Positions 17,980 to 27,554 of a stretch of DNA of 64,000 nucleotides are shown in pieces. The notes under the pieces are model-generated. The model saw only the letters and a program-made list of their open reading frames with translations, had not been told where the DNA came from and did no database searches. The stretch lies in NCBI GenBank assembly GCA_947385375.1, contig CANDKR010000004.1, positions 1-64,000 on the forward strand, in the 5' to 3' direction. Both the position numbers and the translations under genes were made by a program. Source of the stretch: an uncultured Clostridia bacterium (GTDB lineage Bacteria; Bacillota; Clostridia; TANB77; CAG-508). How positions within the stretch are numbered: the stretch's first letter is position 1; every line of letters begins with the position of its first letter.

Positions 17980-18100
17980 TTGACTTTTTACATATAAATA
18001 TATTATAATAGATATAGGAAATGACAAATCCACAAACGTGGTTTTGCCGAGTATAGTTAAACTCACATCAACTCGTCAAAGTTACAGATGTGAGCTTTTT
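17980..18100 (+). ncRNA. Candidate small RNA of about 85 nt
   Basis: A strong plus-strand promoter (TTGACT 17980-17985, 18 bases, TATAAT 18004-18009) is followed by about 85 bases ending in the hairpin CTCACATC / GATGTGAG and TTTTTT. Inside are the hairpin CCACAAACGTGG and the alternative pairing CGAGT / ACTCG, which competes with the terminator stem. No plus-strand gene follows, since pyrB converges. It is either a stand-alone small RNA or a bidirectional terminator for pyrB with an incidental promoter. No known RNA family is recognised. Confidence 0.5.
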
Positions 18101-18121
18101 TATTTATAATCTTTATTAAAT

Positions 18122-19027
18122 TTATTTATTGTCTACTAAGATGCTCTTTAAAATCGCCATTCTAACGTACATTCCATTTTCAACTTGTGTGAAATACATT
18201 GCTCTTGGGTCGTCATCAACATCTGTTGCAATTTCGTTCATTCTTGGTAATGGATGTAATACCATTGCCTTATCTGTAAATGTGTCTAACACTTTTTTAT
18301 CTATTATATATTCTTCTTTACCAAAATCACCTTCAAATCTTTCAGATTGAATACGTGTATGATATAGAGCATCTATATCTCTTGGTAATTCTTCAAAGCT
18401 ATTGCAAATTGTATATTTAATTCCTTTTGAGCTTAAGAAATCTATATATTCTTGTGGTAACATAAATTCTTTTTTACTTAACCCATAAACCTCTACGTTG
18501 TCAAATAAAGAGATTAATTGAAGTAATGAGTGAGTTGTTCTTCCATACTTCAAATCGCCTAAAATCGCTAATTTTGTTCCATCTAAGCTACCTCTTCTAT
18601 TTAATATTGTAAATACATCTAAAAGCGCTTGTGTAGGGTGTTCAGATTTACCACTTCCTGCGTTGATAATTGGTACTCTTGAAACTCTGTCAGCGTCTAT
18701 TGCAGCAGTATCACTTGAGTGACGCATAACAATTGCATCTGCATATTTGTCTAATACTCTAATTGTATCTTCTAAAGTCTCTCCTTTTTTAGCAGAAGAG
18801 TTATCTTTTCCATTTTCTGTAACTATCATTTTTCCACCTAATCTTTGAATAGCGGCTTCAAATGACATTCTTGTTCTTGTGCTTGGTTCAAAAAACATTA
18901 CAGCAATAACTTTGTTTTTTAGCTCCTCTGTGTAATTTTCAGGGTTTGCCTTAATCTTGCTTGCAAGTTCCAATAGTTCCATTAGGCTTTCTTTTGTGAA
19001 TTCTTTGCAATCCAATAGTTTGTTCAT
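18122..19027 (-). CDS. pyrB: Aspartate carbamoyltransferase catalytic subunit
   Basis: A 301-residue enzyme joining carbamoyl phosphate and aspartate, the committed step of pyrimidine synthesis. The carbamoyl-phosphate site FEPSTRTRMSFE lies near residue 50, HPTQALLD near 135, and HPLPRMNEI near 265. Length is standard. No pyrI or other pyr gene follows in the window, and a terminator-like hairpin lies between it and the upstream GGDEF gene. The ribosome binding site is AAGGAGG. Confidence 0.96.
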   Translation of the reverse strand: MNKLLDCKEFTKESLMELLELASKIKANPENYTEELKNKVIAVMFFEPSTRTRMSFEAAIQRLGGKMIVTENGKDNSSAKKGETLEDTIRVLDKYADAIVMRHSSDTAAIDADRVSRVPIINAGSGKSEHPTQALLDVFTILNRRGSLDGTKLAILGDLKYGRTTHSLLQLISLFDNVEVYGLSKKEFMLPQEYIDFLSSKGIKYTICNSFEELPRDIDALYHTRIQSERFEGDFGKEEYIIDKKVLDTFTDKAMVLHPLPRMNEIATDVDDDPRAMYFTQVENGMYVRMAILKSILVDNK

Positions 19028-19051
19028 TTTTTTCCTCCTTAAATTTTATAT

Positions 19052-19086
19052 ATAAAAAAGCTTTAGGAAATAAAACCCCTAAAACT
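19052..19086 (-). terminator. Terminator between the GGDEF gene and pyrB
   Basis: The stem TTTAGG / CCTAAA, with outer AAG / CTT pairs and a TTTTTTA run, overlaps the GGDEF stop codon. It could also attenuate read-through into pyrB. Confidence 0.6.
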
Positions 19087-20014
19087 TTCTTTTATCAATA
19101 ACATATGTACTACCTAAAGTAGCTTTTGCCTTATGTTTTACCTGTGCTCCAATCTCTCCTATCTCTAATGTTGTCTTAAATCTGTTTTTATCACTTTCAA
19201 CAATAGCAATAGAAATAGAAACTAAAGGGAATTGTTCAATTATTCCCCTTCTGTTAGCAACTTCAACGAAACCTCTTTCTACATCATCTGCATCATAGAA
19301 AGAAGTAATATCTTTATCAAATTGTGTTATCATATTTTGGCATACTGTATCATAATCAGTTTTACTAATAATCGCAACAAAATCGTCTCCACCAATGTGT
19401 CCAACGAAATTATCGCTGTTTTCAATTTTATGTACATTATCTAATAATACTTTTGCAGTAAATTTTATAATCTCATCACCTGCTGAAAATCCATAAATAT
19501 CATTATATGCTTTGAAATTGTCTAAGTCTGCATACATAATAGCAAACTCTTCTTTGTTCATTATACGTTTTTTCATTTCAGCTTGTATTTGAACATTTCC
19601 AGGTAAACCAGTAAGTGGACTTACCCTTCTATTTATATACATAAGTGATGTAATATTTTTAATTGTATAATACAAATATTCTTCATCAATCGGTTTTATA
19701 ATGAAGTATTCAATAGCAGTTTCAAGTACTTTAATTCTATGTAATCTGTCTACATTTGAAGATATAACTGCTATTGGCGTAATACTGTTGTTTTCATCAG
19801 CTCTGATAATTTTGCAAAGCTCTGTAACGTCCATCTCAACATTGTCCTCATCAATAATAATCATAGCTGGTATATTTCTAAGAGCTATACCTAAATCAGT
19901 AGTATTTACAGATTTAAAATCATATTCGTTGTCATTTTTTATGTTTTTAAATATATGGTTTAAATTATTAATTAGTTCATACTTGTTATCAATAATATAT
20001 ATTTCTTGTACCAT
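19079..20014 (-). CDS. Receiver-like/GGDEF diguanylate cyclase
   Basis: A 311-residue cytoplasmic protein. Residues about 1-120 fold like a response-regulator receiver: IIDEDN holds the acidic site in place of the usual D-x-x-M-P, and IIKPIDEEY holds the conserved Lys-Pro. Residues about 132-305 form a GGDEF domain with DADLDNFK-like metal ligands (YADLDNFKAYND) and the active-site motif GGDDF, so cyclic-di-GMP synthesis is possible. No EAL or PilZ partner is in the window. It lies 30 bases after a surface-protein gene on the same strand. Confidence 0.85.
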   Translation of the reverse strand: MVQEIYIIDNKYELINNLNHIFKNIKNDNEYDFKSVNTTDLGIALRNIPAMIIIDEDNVEMDVTELCKIIRADENNSITPIAVISSNVDRLHRIKVLETAIEYFIIKPIDEEYLYYTIKNITSLMYINRRVSPLTGLPGNVQIQAEMKKRIMNKEEFAIMYADLDNFKAYNDIYGFSAGDEIIKFTAKVLLDNVHKIENSDNFVGHIGGDDFVAIISKTDYDTVCQNMITQFDKDITSFYDADDVERGFVEVANRRGIIEQFPLVSISIAIVESDKNRFKTTLEIGEIGAQVKHKAKATLGSTYVIDKRKF

Positions 20015-20044
20015 ATAAAACTGCTCCTTCTAAAATTTCTAATC

Positions 20045-21079
20045 TTATTCCTCTTCTTCTGTTGGCTCTTCTTCAGGTTCAGGCTCGCCCTCTGGTTCAG
20101 GTTCACCCTCATCTTCTGGTGCTGGTGGATAATATTCACACTCACCATCAAATACTGTCTCTGTTCCATCAACACTTGTTACTGTTAATACTAATCTATT
20201 ATATCCTTCATCTAAGACTTGAGTAAACTCAACTTCTTTTGGATTTCCTTGCTCTTCAAAACTTCCTTCATAAGGATTGTCATTTAACGTATAGTAAACG
20301 CCCTTAACACCGTTTTCATGTGTTGCTTTAATTATTAATGTACTTCCGTCATCAGATAAATTAATTACAATTTCTGGCTTTGTAAGTCCTGTGTAGCTCT
20401 TTGTCTCTGTTGTTGTATTGTTTTCACTATCAACAGCTACTATTGTAATATCGTTTGTGCCTCTCTTAATTGCAACTTCTACTACTATCTCTTTGTAATT
20501 CTCTTCTGCATCAACTTTAACTTCTTCTTCATCATTCCATCTATATGTTAAGAAGTCTAACTTTGTCTCGTCAGTAGCTGTAATCTTAAGCATTTTCTCT
20601 TCTTCACCATTTACAATATCTAGTGAAATTACTGGATTCATGATGTCTACTCCACTTTCTGCTGTAAACTCTTTATGAGCAGAAGTTTCAACACCATTAA
20701 CATCTATTACTTTTATGTATAAGGTATTTTGTCCTGCTGGTAAGTCTAAAGTTTTTTCAAGTTCTTTCTTTCCATCGCCTTTTACTGAACGTTCAGCATC
20801 TGAATTCCAGCTATATACCATTGACTCAATTACTTTATCATGTGTAACAGTGATAACAGCTTGATCACCTTCTTGAACCATATCTATTGTAGCATATGTT
20901 GGTTTATCTATTGGCTTATTCTCTTCTTCTTTATTTTTCATTATACTATACACTCCACTACCTAATAAGCACAAAGAAAAAATCACTAATATTATCGCAA
21001 ATACTCTTACAACTGTATCTGATGAATTAGATGATTTCTTAGAATTTTTATTTGGTGTGTAGTCTAGAATTTGGTTCAT
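20045..21079 (-). CDS. Membrane-anchored protein with Ig-like repeats and acidic tail
   Basis: A 344-residue protein. I start it at ATG 21077-21079 after GAGGTGAT; the open frame continues upstream without a ribosome binding site. A membrane helix at about residues 24-46 anchors it. Outside are three or four beta-rich repeats of about 80 residues, each with a 'Y-x-W-N' turn (VYSWNSDAE, LTYRWNDEE, VYYTLNDNP). The end is a Pro-Glu repeat (EPEPEGEPEPEEEP) that may span or bind the wall. It is probably a surface or wall-associated structural protein. No sorting signal is seen. Confidence 0.6.
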   Translation of the reverse strand: MNQILDYTPNKNSKKSSNSSDTVVRVFAIILVIFSLCLLGSGVYSIMKNKEEENKPIDKPTYATIDMVQEGDQAVITVTHDKVIESMVYSWNSDAERSVKGDGKKELEKTLDLPAGQNTLYIKVIDVNGVETSAHKEFTAESGVDIMNPVISLDIVNGEEEKMLKITATDETKLDFLTYRWNDEEEVKVDAEENYKEIVVEVAIKRGTNDITIVAVDSENNTTTETKSYTGLTKPEIVINLSDDGSTLIIKATHENGVKGVYYTLNDNPYEGSFEEQGNPKEVEFTQVLDEGYNRLVLTVTSVDGTETVFDGECEYYPPAPEDEGEPEPEGEPEPEEEPTEEEE

Positions 21080-21182
21080 TTTATCACCTCTAAATATCAT
21101 TTCACAAAAGATTATATCATATAGAAAATTTGTTGTAAACACAATTTTTTGGTAATTTTGCAAAAATTTGTCACATAAAAAA

Positions 21183-21200
21183 GGAGGTATTTCTACCTCC
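21183..21200 (-). terminator. Terminator of the thioester surface protein
   Basis: GGAGGTA / TACCTCC hairpin with TTTTTT on the minus strand, just after the stop codon. Confidence 0.85.
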
Positions 21201-21208
21201 TATCTATG

Positions 21209-24200
21209 TTATATTAAAACATATTTTTTAATTAGAACTATACCAGTTACAAGGATTGCCATTACTGTTGTAGATAATACAATATATATTGGCTCATCAC
21301 CTGTTGATATTGAAAGAATAACTGGTGCATCATCTTGATCATCTTCACCATCTTTAAAGTTATCTGGTGTAGAATCAATATCTGGTGAATTTACATCATT
21401 GTGATCTTTGCTAATTTCAGCAATATTTACTTTTTGTCCTAAATTGTTTTCTGAGTTTTCCCACTCTAAAGTAATTGCTACACTAGCTGATTTTCCTGGT
21501 TCTAATAAAGTATTTGCTAAAGCTTCTGTCTTTACAATATCTTTTGAAACTTCTGTCCAATCTTTATTATCCTCTTTTACAAATTTTAGTCCTGCTGGGA
21601 TATGATCTTTTAATTCTTTAGCATATCCTGCAATTTCACCTTGGTTTGTAACTGTGATATTATAAACAAATTTTACTGTTGTTTTGTCTATATATTTTCT
21701 ATTGATTTCAACTTTTAATAAGTCATCTTCATTTTTAGCATTGATTTCTCTTGATTTACCATTTTCAGTAATGATAATTTTTGTTAAAGATTTCTTTAAT
21801 GCTAAGTCGAAGTATTTTACAGATACTCTTTCTTGATCAATATCATCTTCACCAGATTTATTATTTCCTGGTGTTGAATCTTTGTCATCAATTGGATTTC
21901 CATATTTATCCTCGTCATCTGTAATTTCAGCTGTATTTATGATAGTTCTTTCAGTTTTATTTGGTAAAGCTGTTTCAACAACTTCAAATACAACTCTTAC
22001 ATCTCTATAAGATGGTGTTTGTTTTGAGTCATTATAAGCTTCGATTAAATTGCTACGTCCATTCTTTTCATTTTCTTTTGATAAATATTGTGTCTTTATT
22101 GATGTAGCTTGATTTACATCAGTTGTTTCTTTACCACTCTTGTCATACATTTTCCATTCGAATTCTTTATTTACATTGTTATCTGGTAAATATTTTAATC
22201 CTGCTGGAATATCGTCCATTACTTCTTTAGCATATCCATCAATATCGCCTTCATTATATACTCTAATTGTATATGTTACTAAATCTTTATTAGCAACTTT
22301 TAAGGCTTCAGTTGTATGATTATATCTAAATGTTCCATCATTATTTTTTGTAATTGTTGGTTCTCTTCCACTAACTTTGCTATCATTTACACCTGTAATA
22401 AATTTTTGTAAGCTTAAGTCAAATTTCTTTTCTGCTGGAAGAGTAAGATTCTCATAATCGTGATCATCTTGATTTCCTTCTCCATTTGGATAGTTGTTAG
22501 GATCTACTGTATCTGGTGTAGAATCTCTATCACCTTTTCCTTCTGAGTTAGAATCTCTCTTAACTTCTGCAATATTTTTTAAGTTGTTGTTTTCAATACT
22601 ATCTGCTAATACAATACAAGTTACTTCAACATCTTTGTAAGATAATGAATTTCCATTTTCTTTATCAAAGGCTTTGATTAAGTTGCTAGAACTTGAAGAA
22701 GATAATGCTGTGCTTACAAACTTACCTCCACCAATTACTACAACTTGATCTCCTAAGCTTGTACTGCCTGTGAAATCTTCTTTTTTAAGATTACTTGTGC
22801 CATTTTCAATTTGGCTTAATTTTGTTGTTCTAGCATCGCTTGGAATGCTCCATTTGTTTTCAATGTTCTTTGTATAATCTTTTAAATATCCAAGACCTGC
22901 TGGAATGAAATCAGAAATTTCTTCAGCATATCCATCGATATCACCTTCATTATACACTCTAATTGTATATGTAACTATATCACCTTTTGAAACTTCTAAT
23001 GTAGTTTTTGGGTGTGTATATGTTGCATTTGTTGATGTTCCATCTTTTAATTTACTTACATCTACTTTTGGCTCTCTACTTGTAGATGGTGTTTTTCCAT
23101 TTATTTTTGTAATAAATTTTCTTAATGCTAAGTCAAATACATCATTATTTGGTGAGATAACAACTTTTTCAAAATCGTCATCATCTTGTAAACCTTTATA
23201 ATAATAATTTGGATCGTCTAATTCTTCTTTATTGTCTTTATTTCCTGTAAATGTTTTTGTATCAATTGTACTTGGATCAACAGATGGCTCAGAATCACTA
23301 TCTGTTCTGCTATATCCTGTAATTTCTGCTACGTTTGTAAGTACTACATTTTCTGTAATATCATCAGCTAAATCATCAGCTATTTTACATTCGATTTGAA
23401 CATATAAGCTTTCTAATTCACCACTTCCAGCATAAGCTTCTATAACAGAATCAGATAAATATTCTGTTGTAGCTACTCTACCGTCACTTGATGCTGTCCA
23501 GCCATAAATTTTATTTATATTGCTGTTTTCAGCAAGTGTCATACCTGCTGGTAAATAATCTGTAATTTTTGTTGCAGTTCCATTTAAGCTTCCTTCATTA
23601 TATACTCTAATCTCATATATAACTGTGCTTCCAGCTTTAACTGAAACTGGTTCTTTTCTGTGTTTATATTCTGCTGTACCTGTTGAAGCTATTGTTCCTG
23701 CATTTACATCAGGAATTCTATTTGAAATATTTGTATTTCCTGCTTTTATAATATATTTTCTTAAGGCTAGGTCAAATTTTTTTGGATCAATATCTTTTTC
23801 ACGAGAGTCTGAATGTTTCTTCTCTCCTTTTGTAATTAATACTATTGGTTGTAATGTATCATCAGTTGTAGGTGTCCATAAAGTAGCTTCTGTTTCATAA
23901 GTAGTATAATCAATAGTCATTTTTACTTTTGAAACATCATTTCCTTCTATTGGTAAATATACATAATAGTTCTTGCCGAAAATCTCATTTACATTTTTAT
24001 TTGAAAAATCATTTTCGCCATCTATTTTAATTTTATATTTACTTCTTTCGATTTCATATCCTCTACCATCTACTAATTTAATAGTAGCTGATGCTGAACC
24101 TGCATTTACTTTAAAAGGTCCTACTTTATAGTAGTCTCCATCAACTGCACATCTTAAATCAGCATTTTGCATTGCAAATGTTGGATATGTAAATTTTGAA

Positions 24201-25192
24201 CTTGTAGCTGCTTTCTTAGCGCTATCAACTAAATATGCATAAAGAATTTTTGCAAATTCTTGTCTTGTTCCGTTTCCTGTTCTATCACTTAATGATACCC
24301 AATTGTTACCTGTTTGCATAGCACTTCTTACATATATACTACCCAAATTAGAATATCTAGCATGATAATATTTTAGATATTCTGATGATACATCTGTATT
24401 TCCATTTGTAAAATACCAAATTGCATATTGTTGTACAACTTCGATATCATCATCAGTTAAGTTTTCCATAATATATTCTGCTGTTATTGGTGGAATAACA
24501 TTTTTACCTATTTCACTAGCAAAAGCTTTTTTAATATAATCAAGTTTTTCACTTGGTTGTTGTTTTGGTAAATACATATTATCTATAAGCCAAATTAATG
24601 ATTTATAGTTCTTTGCTCCTATTGAATTTATCAAACTAGAAGCTGCTGTTGTTGTTTCTGTTTTTACATCTCCCATATTTTTGTAATCATAAGCTTGTGC
24701 ACTTGGGAATGATTTTTCAGCATTTATACAGTACATTGCATCTTCAAAAGAATAATCATTTTCTTGTATAAGCTTAAATACTGTTTTTCTGCCTGTGCTT
24801 CCTGAGTTTGCTACATCGTATGCGTATGGTGTTGTATCATATTTGTCACTTTTAACTGTGCCACTTGACTCATCTCCACCTTCATGCTCAAATGAAGTTT
24901 CAATTTTAGCTGATTGCATTTCGTGTGTTAATTTACCTGTTAAAGCTTCTTCTGTTTCAATTTCTGCTTCAACTTCAGCTTCAATTTCTGCTTCTGGTTC
25001 TACTACTTCTTGTTCTTCGATTTCTTCTACTTCTTCATCAACTGTTTCAACATCTTCTGTAACTACGATTGGTTCTTCATCAAAGCCCCATTCTTCTGTT
25101 GCAGTTGCTAAAACTTCTGCCGACATTGGTAAAATCATTGCGACAATTAGTAGCATTACTAAAAGTTTTGTTCCAATTTTACTTGCTCTCAT
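21209..25192 (-). CDS. Thioester-domain adhesin with DUF11-like repeats
   Basis: A 1,327-residue surface protein. A signal peptide ends about residue 30, followed by an acidic Glu/Val-rich stretch (about 35-90). A class I thioester (TQXA) domain follows at about 125-330: Cys in AMYCINAEK and Gln in QQYAIWYFTNG should form an internal thioester that can bond host or surface amines. Four repeats of 160-230 residues come next, each opening with FDLAL[RK]K[FY]I and holding YTIRVYNEGDIDGYA then IPAGL. These are Cna-B/DUF11-like stalk domains. It ends in a membrane helix and KKYVLI, with no LPxTG motif. This looks like a long stalked adhesin held by its C-terminal helix. Confidence 0.8.
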   Translation of the reverse strand: MRASKIGTKLLVMLLIVAMILPMSAEVLATATEEWGFDEEPIVVTEDVETVDEEVEEIEEQEVVEPEAEIEAEVEAEIETEEALTGKLTHEMQSAKIETSFEHEGGDESSGTVKSDKYDTTPYAYDVANSGSTGRKTVFKLIQENDYSFEDAMYCINAEKSFPSAQAYDYKNMGDVKTETTTAASSLINSIGAKNYKSLIWLIDNMYLPKQQPSEKLDYIKKAFASEIGKNVIPPITAEYIMENLTDDDIEVVQQYAIWYFTNGNTDVSSEYLKYYHARYSNLGSIYVRSAMQTGNNWVSLSDRTGNGTRQEFAKILYAYLVDSAKKAATSSKFTYPTFAMQNADLRCAVDGDYYKVGPFKVNAGSASATIKLVDGRGYEIERSKYKIKIDGENDFSNKNVNEIFGKNYYVYLPIEGNDVSKVKMTIDYTTYETEATLWTPTTDDTLQPIVLITKGEKKHSDSREKDIDPKKFDLALRKYIIKAGNTNISNRIPDVNAGTIASTGTAEYKHRKEPVSVKAGSTVIYEIRVYNEGSLNGTATKITDYLPAGMTLAENSNINKIYGWTASSDGRVATTEYLSDSVIEAYAGSGELESLYVQIECKIADDLADDITENVVLTNVAEITGYSRTDSDSEPSVDPSTIDTKTFTGNKDNKEELDDPNYYYKGLQDDDDFEKVVISPNNDVFDLALRKFITKINGKTPSTSREPKVDVSKLKDGTSTNATYTHPKTTLEVSKGDIVTYTIRVYNEGDIDGYAEEISDFIPAGLGYLKDYTKNIENKWSIPSDARTTKLSQIENGTSNLKKEDFTGSTSLGDQVVVIGGGKFVSTALSSSSSSNLIKAFDKENGNSLSYKDVEVTCIVLADSIENNNLKNIAEVKRDSNSEGKGDRDSTPDTVDPNNYPNGEGNQDDHDYENLTLPAEKKFDLSLQKFITGVNDSKVSGREPTITKNNDGTFRYNHTTEALKVANKDLVTYTIRVYNEGDIDGYAKEVMDDIPAGLKYLPDNNVNKEFEWKMYDKSGKETTDVNQATSIKTQYLSKENEKNGRSNLIEAYNDSKQTPSYRDVRVVFEVVETALPNKTERTIINTAEITDDEDKYGNPIDDKDSTPGNNKSGEDDIDQERVSVKYFDLALKKSLTKIIITENGKSREINAKNEDDLLKVEINRKYIDKTTVKFVYNITVTNQGEIAGYAKELKDHIPAGLKFVKEDNKDWTEVSKDIVKTEALANTLLEPGKSASVAITLEWENSENNLGQKVNIAEISKDHNDVNSPDIDSTPDNFKDGEDDQDDAPVILSISTGDEPIYIVLSTTVMAILVTGIVLIKKYVLI

Positions 25193-25447
25193 AGACCTTT
25201 CCTTCCTTATAAGCTATTTAATACTTATATTTTACTACATTTTTTCAATAAGTCAACCTCTTAAATTATTGAAATTTCTTATATTTTCTAATTCTTCATT
25301 AGGGATATAAAAAAAGATACCCCTACATTACAATTATATTACATTTTAGTCAAAAAATCAATATCTTTTAAGAAAATTATGTGCATTTTTCAAGGGTTTT
25401 CAGGTTTCCGATACATATTTTGGAATTTTTTTCATAATATTCCATAG

Positions 25448-26688
25448 GTGATTGTTTTGAAAAAGTTTATTTCTATTTTTATTTTAATAGTTGTTTTGAC
25501 TGTAAACACAGCATTTCCGGCATTTTCGTATGAAGAAGATAATGAAGAAAACAGCGAAACAATAGCACTTATAGAAAGTTTAATGGTAAATTCTGAAAAT
25601 GCCAATTCTCCTGAAGTTAATTCGGCACATATAATTGCACTTGATAGAAATACTGAAAGGGTACTATATGAGAAAAATGCCTTTGATAAAACGCCGATGG
25701 CGTCTACTACAAAGATTTTAACTTCTATTATAGCAATTGAAAATTGCAAACTGACTGATAAGGTTCACATATCTAGTAAAGCTGCACACACAAATGGTTC
25801 AACATTAGGAATAATAGCTGATAGTGATATGCAAATGGAAGATTTACTATATGGACTTATGCTTCGTTCTCGGAAATGATTGTGCAGTAGCAATTGCAGA
25901 GCATATTGGTGGGGATTTAGAAGGCTTTTCTTCTATTATGAATAAGAAAGCACAAGAGCTTGGTCTTAATAATTCACACTTCGTAACTCCACACGGATTA
26001 GACGCAGAAAATCATTATACAACTGCATATGAACTTGCACTACTTACTAATTATGCATTAAAGAACGAAACCTTTCGAAAAATAGTATCTACAAAAGAAA
26101 TCGTAATTTGCAATCGGTACAAAAAATATTCATAATACCAATGAGCTTTTAGGAAATTATGAAGGAGTTTATGGAGTAAAAACCGGATTCACCTTCGGAG
26201 CTGGGAGATGCTTAGTAACTGCTTGTAAAAAAAATAATTTAGATATTATTGTTGTTGTTTTGGGTGCTGATACAAAAAAAATAAGAACAACTGATAGTGT
26301 TAAAGTTTTAAATTATTGTTTTAAAAATTTTTCTAATATTAACATAGAAAGCACTATTACCAGCAGTTTTAAAGATTTTGAGAAACATTTTTATAAAACG
26401 ACAATAATTCGAAAATCTACGGACACAGCACTTTTAAAATTAGATGATTTAGGCAACACAATTTTTCCTCTTTCAAAAAATGAATTTGCAAAATTAAAAG
26501 TAGAAACTTACTTCTTAAATAACTTCGAAGCACCTCTAAAAGAGAATACTAGAATTGGCTTTTTGACTATAAAATGTGGTGACGAGATTTTAAAGAAAGC
26601 CTATATTTCAACAAAAAATAATATTGAAAAAAAGAATTATAAGATTTATTATCAAGAATTGTTGAAAAATATGTTCAACTTTTTATAA
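25448..26688 (+). CDS. D-alanyl-D-alanine carboxypeptidase, read across two CGGN sites
   Basis: A secreted penicillin-binding protein (S11/DacF-like) that trims the terminal D-Ala of peptidoglycan stem peptides. It is 412 residues when restored. The signal peptide ends about residue 25. The motifs are STTK (acyl Ser, in MASTTKILTS), SGN and KTG (GVKTGFTFGAGR). The gene is 1,241 bases, two more than a multiple of three. The first break (CGGA, 25871-25874) lies inside the catalytic SGN motif: reading it as Gly gives LRSGNDCAVAIAEH. The second (CGGT, 26115-26118) gives CNGTKNIHNTNELL. After both shifts the frame runs to 26688. Start is GTG 25448, or TTG 25457 after AGGTGAT. Confidence 0.87.
25871..25874 (+). 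other. CGGN recoding site 1, carboxypeptidase
   Basis: In-frame CGG after TCT. CGGA read as Gly restores the catalytic SGN motif. Confidence 0.87.
26115..26118 (+). other. CGGN recoding site 2, carboxypeptidase
   Basis: In-frame CGG after AAT in the already shifted frame. CGGT read as Gly restores the frame leading into NTNELL and then KTG. Confidence 0.85.
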
Positions 26689-26753
26689 ACTTTTTGTATA
26701 CTCCTAAAACTTTTGGGTAATATTTATTTATCAAAATTTTAGGAGGTTTTTTT

Positions 26754-27519
26754 ATGGAATTTTTAAATTATATTAAAAAGAACAAAACTTTTATAATCCT
26801 TCTTTCCATTTTAGTATTTGCTATTTTTAGTGTATATTCAAATAGCTTTGGTATGGAAGAGATGGAAACCCTAGACTTTACAGTCGGACAAGTAACTGCT
26901 AACAAGTTAAATATTCGTAGAGGTCCAGGAATAACCTATGACAATGTAGGTATTTTATCAAAAGATAACTACATACGAGTCTTCGCAAAAATAGGTAATT
27001 GGTATGTAGTTCAAACAGAAAACAATATAATAGGAGCAGTTAGCTCAGATTATGTACAACCTTGTTATGATAAAGAATTAAATATAGAACCTACAAGTGC
27101 CGAGCCCGTAGCAGAAACGTCTACACAAAGTGTACTTTCAGAAGATGAAACTGCGTTCTTAAATGCAATTAATAAATTGAGGTCAGAAAATAACTTACCT
27201 GCCCTACAAATTGATGATAATGCACAAAATGTAGCAAGGCTTAAGGCACAAGATTTGGTGGAAAATAACTATTTCTCACACACTTCCGAGAAATATGGAA
27301 CACCTTTTGAAATGCTAACTACAAACGGCGTAACCTATAAAACAGCAAGTGAAAACATAGCAGGAAACTCTACTTTAGAAGGTGCTGTGTCATCTTGGAT
27401 GAGCTCAGATTCGCATAAAAACAATATACTAAGTAACACCTTTAACTACACTGGTGTTGCCATTGTTAACAGTCCTCAATACCGGCAAAATTCTAGTTCA
27501 AATGTTTATAGGAAGATAA
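26754..27519 (+). CDS. Secreted SH3b/CAP-domain protein, read across a CGGC site
   Basis: A 254-residue secreted protein. A signal-anchor lies at about residues 14-32. A bacterial SH3 domain at about 45-100 (NKLNIRRGPG, then WYVVQ) is a likely wall-binding module. A CAP/SCP domain (about 125-254) follows with VARLKAQDLVENNYFSHTS, HKNNILS and TGVAIV. AGGAGG precedes the ATG. The gene is 766 bases, one over a multiple of three. In the zero frame the end becomes RQNSSSNVYRK and runs into the next terminator. Reading CGGC (27483-27486) as Gly gives QYGKILVQMFIGR and a stop at 27519, the expected CAP ending. YkwD-like proteins of this kind are common in spore formers. Confidence 0.83.
27483..27486 (+). 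other. CGGN recoding site, CAP protein
   Basis: In-frame CGG after TAC. CGGC read as Gly restores the conserved YGK ending of the CAP domain and gives a stop before the terminator. Confidence 0.8.
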
Positions 27520-27522
27520 GCA

Positions 27523-27554
27523 AAACCACTTCATAAAATTGAAGTGGTTTTTAT
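27523..27554. terminator. Bidirectional terminator at the edge of Rpn copy A
   Basis: AAACCACTTCA / TGAAGTGGTTT hairpin with T-rich flank on the plus side. It serves the CAP gene and the convergent Rpn gene. A matching CCACTTCA hairpin follows Rpn copy B, so it may belong to the repeated unit. Confidence 0.8.

Noticed and set aside
25448..26688. Three separate small genes at the carboxypeptidase locus
   Set aside because: The pieces are consecutive parts of one S11 peptidase with SxxK, SxN and KTG in order.
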